Origin: Silene latifolia
Taxonomy: Eukaryota > Streptophyta > Magnoliopsida > Caryophyllales > Caryophyllaceae
Direction: 5' to 3'
DNA: 64,000 nucleotides
NCBI RefSeq assembly: GCF_048544455.1
Contig: NC_133538.1
Span: 45,089,969 to 45,153,968 of the forward strand
Numbering within the stretch: the stretch's first letter is position 1; each line of letters opens with the position of its first letter. The notes under the pieces were generated by a model. The model did no database searches. It saw only the letters and a program-made list of their open reading frames with translations, and was not told where the DNA came from. Shown here piece by piece: positions 58,386 through 64,000 of this stretch. The position numbers and the translations under genes were made by a program.

Positions 58386-58478
58386 ACATCAAAAGAACTC
58401 TACAGTTAAGCGTGCTCAAGTGAGAGTAATGTTGGGATGGGTGACCTCTTTGGAAGTCTCTTTGATGCGTGCGAATGC
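58386..58478 (+). pseudogene. 5S rRNA-derived stretch inside the CACTA
   Basis: From CATCAAAAGAACTC through AGTTAAGCGTGCTCAAG and GGGATGGGTGACCTC to GGAAGTCTCTTTGATG, the sequence follows the plant 5S rRNA from about base 37 to the 3' end, with roughly one difference in five bases overall and near-perfect matches across the box A (AGTTAAGCGTGCT) and box C (GATGGGTGACCTC) promoter positions. The 5' third is missing. It is not a working 5S gene, but the polymerase III internal promoter looks kept. Confidence 0.82.
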
Positions 58479-58860
58479 ATAACCGGTGAAACCAAAGAAC
58501 GTTCAAATGAATCAAGTTAACTAGCGAAACCAGTACCGTGATTGTCATTATTCCATATATGATAAAAAATATCGATCGTGAAAAAAAAATTTATTTAACA
58601 TTTTATTTATTTAATTTTCATATATAGTTTTTGCCACGGGAATTACTTATTCGCCACGGGAAATTTTTTGGCAACCGGAGTTATTAGCCACGAGAGAATC
58701 CATGACAAAAAATTTAATAATAGCCACGTTCTTGTTTTTCCCGTGGCTATCTCTTCGCCACGGCCACTTGCGTCATGGAAGATATTCCCGTGGCCAAATG
58801 ATTTAGCCACGGAAATTTAACACTTGTGCCACGAATTTAGTCGTGGCCCAAGTGCTCATT

Positions 58861-58870
58861 TGTAGTAGTG
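58861..58870. other. Right terminus of the non-autonomous CACTA
   Basis: TGTAGTAGTG, the inverse of CACTACTACA, directly followed by the ATT duplication. Confidence 0.9.
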
Positions 58871-59050
58871 ATTTCGGGGTGATGGACATCCCTATGGGTA
58901 GACGCTCCCATATCATCCTTGGTAGGCCATTTTTAGCGACGGGAGAAGCTATCGTTGATGTTCAAAGGGGAAGTTTGTCATTTGAAGTCGGGACTGAGAA
59001 AGTGGAGTTTAAGTTACCAAATGCTTCTAAGAGGGAAGTGGTTAAAGACA

Positions 59051-60048
59051 CGTTTGCTTCGGAAACATTGGGGCATATCTTATGCCAAAGAACTCATGTG
59101 CAAGAAGATGACAAAAAGTAAAACCGAGTATGGCTTGTGGATGATGAGAAAGGAAAAGAGAAATGTCATGTCAAGAGTGGAATGAATGACACCAATGCCC
59201 CTAAAACCGAGTCCGTCTCCACCGCCTTGGGTCCGAGAATGAGTTTTAAGATTGAGGGCGTGCAAAAGTCGAGGAAGTTGAGAAGGAAATTTCGCGGAAT
59301 AGGAGAGTGTGACAATTATCATGCTAAGGATAAAGGGTTTGACGATAGCAAAGTGGAGCTTAAAGAAAAGAAAGGGCGGAAATGGCAAGAAGTACATCGA
59401 GCCATGAGTGAACTACATAATGAGTTGGCAAGAGCGAAATGTTCTCTTTCCTTGAGCAAGTTCAAGTCGAGTTCCAGTGACAAAAGGACGATGGAGGGAC
59501 ACAAAGGGGGTGATCCCGGCTAAATGAATCTTCTCATCATGATAGGTTTGGTGGAGTTCCTCAAGAACCACCTTTTTTGTAAATATTGCATGCATATTAG
59601 ATAGAACATGAGAGCATTTGGAACAATTTTCATCTTGCACAAACTTGGATTGGGTGACGGGATGTCACACCAATATCATTTAGGAAAATGTCGAACACAA
59701 GCATACCCTTCACTTAGCGTAGTTCCCGACATGATGCGTCGGCTTGAAAGTGGAAAACACGTAAATCGAGGCTAAGTGAAGATGTTGGGATTTGAAATTG
59801 AAAAAGAAGAGGAATACACGAAGAGAGGGATACCCAGCCGGCTGGGAACCTTCTGATGATAAACTTAAAAAATTGGTGAAATTTGATGAAGAGGAAGTCT
59901 CAGCCAGTCCACCGGCGGAAGGTACCCCAACCGGCTGGGAATCCCCTGTAAGTTTGTTGAAAAATTTGAAGATTGAAGTGGGGACGGGGGGGGGGGGGGG
60001 TTGTGAGCGATGGGCAGGCGTGCTTGAGCATCCATTTGCTAGGCTACC
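59051..60048 (+). other. Internal region after the protease
   Basis: A frame of 128 residues (59137-59523) is rich in Lys, Glu and Ser and is not recognised. The rest is non-coding and contains CCAACCGGCTGGGAA and CCACCGGCGG words like those in the LTR, plus a run of 14 G at about 59987-60000. No reverse transcriptase is seen before the CACTA begins. Confidence 0.5.
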
Positions 60049-60139
60049 CACTACTACAAATACAGGCAACTACAAAGGCACTTTAACAACGCTTATTCAC
60101 GAAAATCATCAAAACACGTTCTAGAATTGATTCCGCGAA

Positions 60140-60370
60140 TTTTACCAAACTTAATTACAACGGTGCTGTGTCGTTAACCGTTGTTATTGGTTTTAACAAC
60201 GGGTCATACTTGAAAAACCGTTGTTAATATAAAAAATAATAACAACGGTTACATTTTAACCGTTGTTAATAATTTGGCGCAAAATTAGTGAAATGAATTA
60301 CAACGGTTTGTTTAGAACCCGTTTTTAATACTTTTTTACAATGGTTGTAGACTAAATAACCGTTGTTATT
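60140..60370. repeat. Subterminal repeat array of the second CACTA
   Basis: ACAACGG / CCGTTGT units in alternating orientation, base-for-base similar to 21225-21480 reversed. Confidence 0.9.
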
Positions 60371-60707
60371 AAAGTTATGAAGATCTTAAAAACAACAGAT
60401 TGCTTTATTCTGCTATACGCTACAAAACACAAACACAAGCTAATACTGCTACTATATCATCCTCTATTCCTCCCTGATCGTCTCTCTGTCTTCATCTCCG
60501 TCACTGTTGTCACCGTCTTCTCTCCCTCATCGTGTTTATCAATCAGGTATATATATGTTTCTTAGCAACGCTTATAGATATAGGATTTTTTGGGTTATTA
60601 TCTAATTTGTTGATAATTTAGCTTAATTGCTTTCCTGAATTTCGTTTATTTGTTTGCTTATTATTGTATTTTCTGAATTAGTTGCCTATTATTACGAATG
60701 TAGAATA

Positions 60708-63700
60708 ATGACTCGAACTTGGATGATTGATGCAAATATGAGTGACCGGACCTACAAGGATGGTTTAGCTGAATTTTATGAATTCGTTTCGAACAATTTG
60801 AAAGGTTCTTCTAGTATTGCATGTCCTTGTGAAAGATGTGGTAATATTAGCTATATGGCTTTTCCGGACGTTAAAATACACCTAGAAAAGTGGAGATTTA
60901 GTCGATCCTATACACGTTGGATTTTTCATGGGGAATCATTAGAGGAAGAGAATAATTCTGAAGAAGATGATGTTGAGGTACACGAAAGGCTAACTGATGA
61001 TCCTGAGTTTGCCGAGTTTTTTGAGTTGGAAGAGTTGGAAGTAGAGAATTTGAATGATGGGTATATAGATAATGAAGAGAATGATGATGAGTCGATTGCT
61101 TTTGAAGATGTAGGTGATGACACTAGTAATTGGGATGACCTTAACAACATGTATGAGAAGTTGTGTGAGTCTGAAGCACCTCTGTATCCTGGTTGTAAGT
61201 TCACAAAAATGTCGGCTGTGGTGAAGTTGTATAATATCAAGGGGGCAAATGGGGTGAGTGACACGTGTTTCACTAGTTTTTTAGCCTTGATAAAGGAGTT
61301 GCTTCCTGATGATAATGTTCTACCTGTTAAGACATATGAGGCGAAAAAACTAATAAGAGGAGTGGACATGAAATATGAGAAAACACATGCATGTCCAAAT
61401 GATTGCATATTGTATCGGAAATTATATCAAAACTTAACCAATTGCCCTAAATGTTTGTTGTGGCGTTATAAGGATAAGGAAGGGATCCCGGCTAAGGTGT
61501 TGTGGTATTTTCCATTGATACCAAGAGTCATAAGGATTTATGCGAATCCCGATGATTCAAAAATGTTAACTTGGCATGAAACAGGAAGAATAAATGATGG
61601 AAAGCTAAGACACCCGGCATATGGTATGCAATAGAAATCGTTCGACGCTAAGTATCCCGAGTTCGGCAATGAACCTAGAAACTTATGTCTAGCGCTGTCC
61701 ACTGATGGAATGAACCCACACGAAAACATGAGTAGCCAACATAGTACTTGGCCAGTAGTGTTGGCTATTTATAACTTACCTCCATATGTGTGCATGAAAA
61801 GAAAGTATTTGATGTTGTCGTTGTAAATTTCCGGCCCTAAACAACCTGGAAATGATATTGATTTATATTTGGAACCTCTTCTAGATGATTTGCGATTGTT
61901 GTGGGATAGTGGGATAGAAGTATTTGATGCATATAAGAACGAAACTTTCAATTTGAGAGCGATGTTATTGTGTACAATAACTGACTATCCGGCTTATGGC
62001 GACCTTTCTGGGCATACAGTTCATGGGAAAGAGGCTTGTCCATTGTGTGGGGAGGATATCGAGTCTGAATACTTGAAGTCTTCTCGTAAGTATGTGTATA
62101 TGGGAAATAGGAGATTCTTGTATCATGACCATTGTTATCGCAAGATGCAGAAAGCATTCAATGGAAGACAATAACTTCGTCAACCTCCTAGAATTTTGAG
62201 TGGGCATGAAGTTTATCAGAAAGTAAAGCATATTGAGATAGATTATGGGAAGAAGAGAGGCTCTAAATTGTCTACTCGTGGGTATAAGAAAAGATCCATA
62301 TTTTTTGATAAACTTCCATATTGGCCGACTGGGAGGTCGAGCATTGCCTCGATTTCATGCACATTGAGAAAAATGTCTGTGATAATATTATCAATACCCT
62401 TCTGAATGTTCCTGGTAAAACAAAGGATAACGCCGCAGCTAGGGAAGATATGAAAATGATGGGTATTAGGCTAGAGTTGGCACCACATAAGAGAGGTAAT
62501 CCTACATTTTTACCGCCAGCAGCTTATACCCTTTCACGGAATGAGAAAAAAGAGTTCTATGCATGCTTGAATGGAATTAAAGCGCCACATGGTTATTCGT
62601 CGAACATCAAAAGCCTAGTGTTGATGCAAGACCTAAAACTCACCGGGTTAAAGTCACATGATTGTCACACTTTGATGCAACAATTACTACCTGTGGCTAT
62701 TCGTTCCATTTTACCTGAAAAGGTAAGATATGCTATAACTAGATTCTGTCTCTTCTTCCAGTCCATATGCGAAAAGTCATCGATCCCGATGACGCGGATT
62801 CATTACAGACCTCGTTGTAACCTCTCTTTGTCAGTTGGAAATGTATTTTCCACCCTCTTTCTTCACTATCATGATTCATCTGACCATTCACTTGGTTAGG
62901 GAGATTTTGTACCTTGGGCACGTGTACTTGAGATACCAAAGATCCTTTCGAAAGATTGATGAAAGTCTACAAGGACTATACATCTAATCGGTATTGTCCT
63001 AAGGTTGTATTCTTTGAACGCGCTATTTTAGACGAAGCTCTTTCATATTGTTACGCTCATCTCTCCCCTGAGGAGTTGATTGGCGTTCCTATGAATCGTC
63101 ATAGTGACTGGATGACCGGAAAAGGTATTAGGGGTCGGGTTGAAAAAATTGTGACACGTGAAATGTTGCATTTAGCACACACGTATGTGCTAAACAACGA
63201 AGATGAGGTGCAACCTTATATTCAACAACACAAAGATGAGCTCAAATACGATCACCCAAATAAGACCGAGAAGTGGATTGCGAACGAGCATACGAAGACG
63301 TTTTCAGAGTGGTTTAGGAATATTGTCTTAGAGTGTACGGATCAAACTGGTGATGACATCTCTCCTAGGTTACTACGTCTTGGTTTAGGTCCAAATGCCA
63401 GGGTCACCTTTTACAACAGTTTTTCCAATAATGGATATACTTTTTACACCCGCGAGCAAGATGAGTTGAGCACAATGCAAAATAGTGGTGTGAGTTCTGA
63501 ATTTGAGGCAATGCACTTTGCTACTTCAAAAGATAAAAATCCTATTTGGGGAAAATGCCTTTATTATGGTGTTATTCAAGAAATATTGGTACTAGATTAC
63601 ATTGATTTCACAATGCCTTTGTTGCGATGTAACTGGGTTGATAACAACATCCATTGTCTCCGAAAGGATAAGATGGGATTTACGTTGGTCAATCTGGGTA

Positions 63701-64000
63701 AGGTTGGCAATAATAAGGATGATCCTTTCATAATGGCATCCCAAGCTAAATAAGTGTTCTATGTCACCGATCCTATGGATAAGAAGTGGTCTGTTGTACT
63801 GTCTATAAGGAGTAGAAGGAGTAGTCCATCCGATAATGGTGATGATGATCAGGATGCCGTTTTTGAGGGAATGGATCACTCTACCACTGTATCTTATTTC
63901 GACGATGTTGACACTGATCATGAGGACACTGAAAGCAACTATATGCGTGATGACCATGGTGAAGGTATTTGGGTTAACGAAGAAACTATGACATCCAAGA
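60708..64000 (+). pseudogene. CACTA transposase (TNP2 type), second copy, truncated by the window end
   Basis: The start MTRTWMIDANMSDRTYKD equals that of the first copy. The same domains follow: CPCERCG N-terminal domain, Transposase_21 with CPNDC and TDGMNPHEN, HTVHGKEACPLCGED, CLDFMHIEKNVCD (DUF4218) and WGKCLYYGVIQE with RCNWVD (DUF4216). Compared with the first copy the acidic linker has a short insertion (ELEELEVENLN). Visible breaks are a stop near 61632 after the AYGMQ block, one near 62172, frame changes near 62330, 62775 and 62945, and a stop near 63751. Most differ from the breaks in the first copy, so the two decayed separately. Confidence 0.88.

Larger units (their letters stand above)
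56294..58870. mobile_element. Non-autonomous CACTA, 2.6 kb, different family
   Basis: The ends are CACTACAACAAATTG and, inverted, CACTACTACAAATGAG. The 3-bp duplication ATT lies at 56291-56293 and 58871-58873. Removing the element restores the family's usual protease wording across the junction, which supports the ends. Subterminal arrays (56310-56590 and 58627-58850) use the word GCCACGG / CCGTGGC, different from the ACAACGG families. No transposase is present. The body holds a nested MULE MITE and a 5S rRNA-like stretch. Confidence 0.92.
53653..59050 (+). pseudogene. Gag and protease of the Athila/Tat-like element (fossil, interrupted by a CACTA)
   Basis: The gag wording FGGHIDEDAYAHLRKFKSKV, LRLMLFSFSLWDKADSWLN and KAFLAKYYPSFKTAILRNEI is typical of Athila/Tat elements. 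A Gln/Asn/Gly-rich tail follows (54950-55450). The protease part has LCDLGASVSVIPL and, beyond the inserted CACTA, HIILGRPFLATGEAIVDVQ. The whole is broken in several places in addition to the CACTA insertion. It is a fossil. Confidence 0.85.
51957..60048 (+). mobile_element. Athila/Tat-like Ty3/Gypsy fossil, 5' LTR through protease
   Basis: A 1.5-kb 5' LTR, a primer site of the TGGCGCCGTTG type, gag, and an aspartic protease lie on the plus strand. It landed in the hAT transposase gene. Its protease is split by a non-autonomous CACTA (56294-58870), and the element is cut again at 60049 by a second CACTA. Reverse transcriptase, integrase and 3' LTR are not in the window, so age cannot be read from LTR divergence. 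The coding part is broken, with several breaks. The exact left end is uncertain by about five bases. Confidence 0.85.
60049..64000 (+). mobile_element. Second CACTA (En/Spm) transposon, 5' part, runs off the window
   Basis: It starts CACTACTACAAATACAGGCA, the same terminus as the right end of the first CACTA read on the minus strand. An ACAACGG subterminal array, leader and tnp2 follow in the same order and at the same spacing, with sequence that is close to identical. The other end is beyond 64000, so the duplication cannot be checked. It is inserted in the Athila/Tat-like element. Confidence 0.92.

Noticed and set aside
58386-58478. Working 5S rRNA gene
   Set aside because: The 5' third is missing and the stem bases have many changes.

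Overview
This is repeat-dominated plant nuclear DNA. The evidence is plant-type LTR retrotransposons of both superfamilies, CACTA, MULE, hAT and Helitron transposons, GT-AG introns, a plant-specific Tim17/22/23-family gene, and fragments of a plant calcium-dependent protein kinase and a katanin p80 gene. A eudicot is likely. The LTR palindrome TACTCGATCGAGTA and the general repeat style suggest Caryophyllales, but that is a guess from memory. I see no CRISPR array, no operon and no intact tRNA or rRNA gene.

Layout. 1-3959: 3' end of a Ty3/Gypsy fossil with its 1.3 kb LTR. 3960-4572: a degenerate Copia-like leader or LTR scrap. 4573-9913: a broken Tork-type Copia with a truncated 5' LTR. 9914-24699 (minus strand): the start of a calcium-dependent protein kinase domain. 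It is split in frame by a small Ty3 element carrying only gag and protease (10114-24621, 5-bp duplication CAATT). That element's LTR is in turn split by an 11-kb CACTA transposon (10534-21550, duplication TAT) carrying tnp2 and a second spliced gene ending in a Ulp1-like protease. 24863-27476: a MULE with a perfect 10-bp duplication, then MITE-like pieces.

28048-33269 (minus strand) is the only apparently intact host gene, a five-exon Tim17/Tim22/Tim23 (PRAT) family protein of the HP20/HP22 (TIM22-2/TIM22-3) type. Its last exon holds a tandem in-frame duplication of 41 codons. A 3-kb first intron holds a TIR element, and a MULE sits about 170 bp upstream of the start codon.

34445-47526 is a giant inverted repeat. 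Two arms of about 3.47 kb, nearly identical, face each other across a 36-nt spacer. Each starts with a Helitron-like 5'-TC end and carries the C-terminal part of a Helitron helicase. The left arm is split by a separate complete Helitron (34827-40933, opposite orientation, terminal hairpin plus CTAG, A|T target), and the right arm preserves the empty site. That Helitron carries a fragment of a katanin p80 WD40 gene. 47527-50690 ends in another Helitron 3' terminus.

50990-51956 is a truncated hAT transposase gene cut by an Athila/Tat-like Ty3 element (about 51957-60048). Its protease region is split by a non-autonomous CACTA (56294-58870, duplication ATT), which contains both a MULE MITE with a perfect 9-bp duplication and a stretch derived from 5S rRNA. 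60049-64000 is a second CACTA, close kin of the first and in the opposite orientation, running off the window end.

Nesting and duplications give a clear relative order of insertions. Nothing here looks like a cooperating gene set. The window is mostly a layered transposon record around one host gene.
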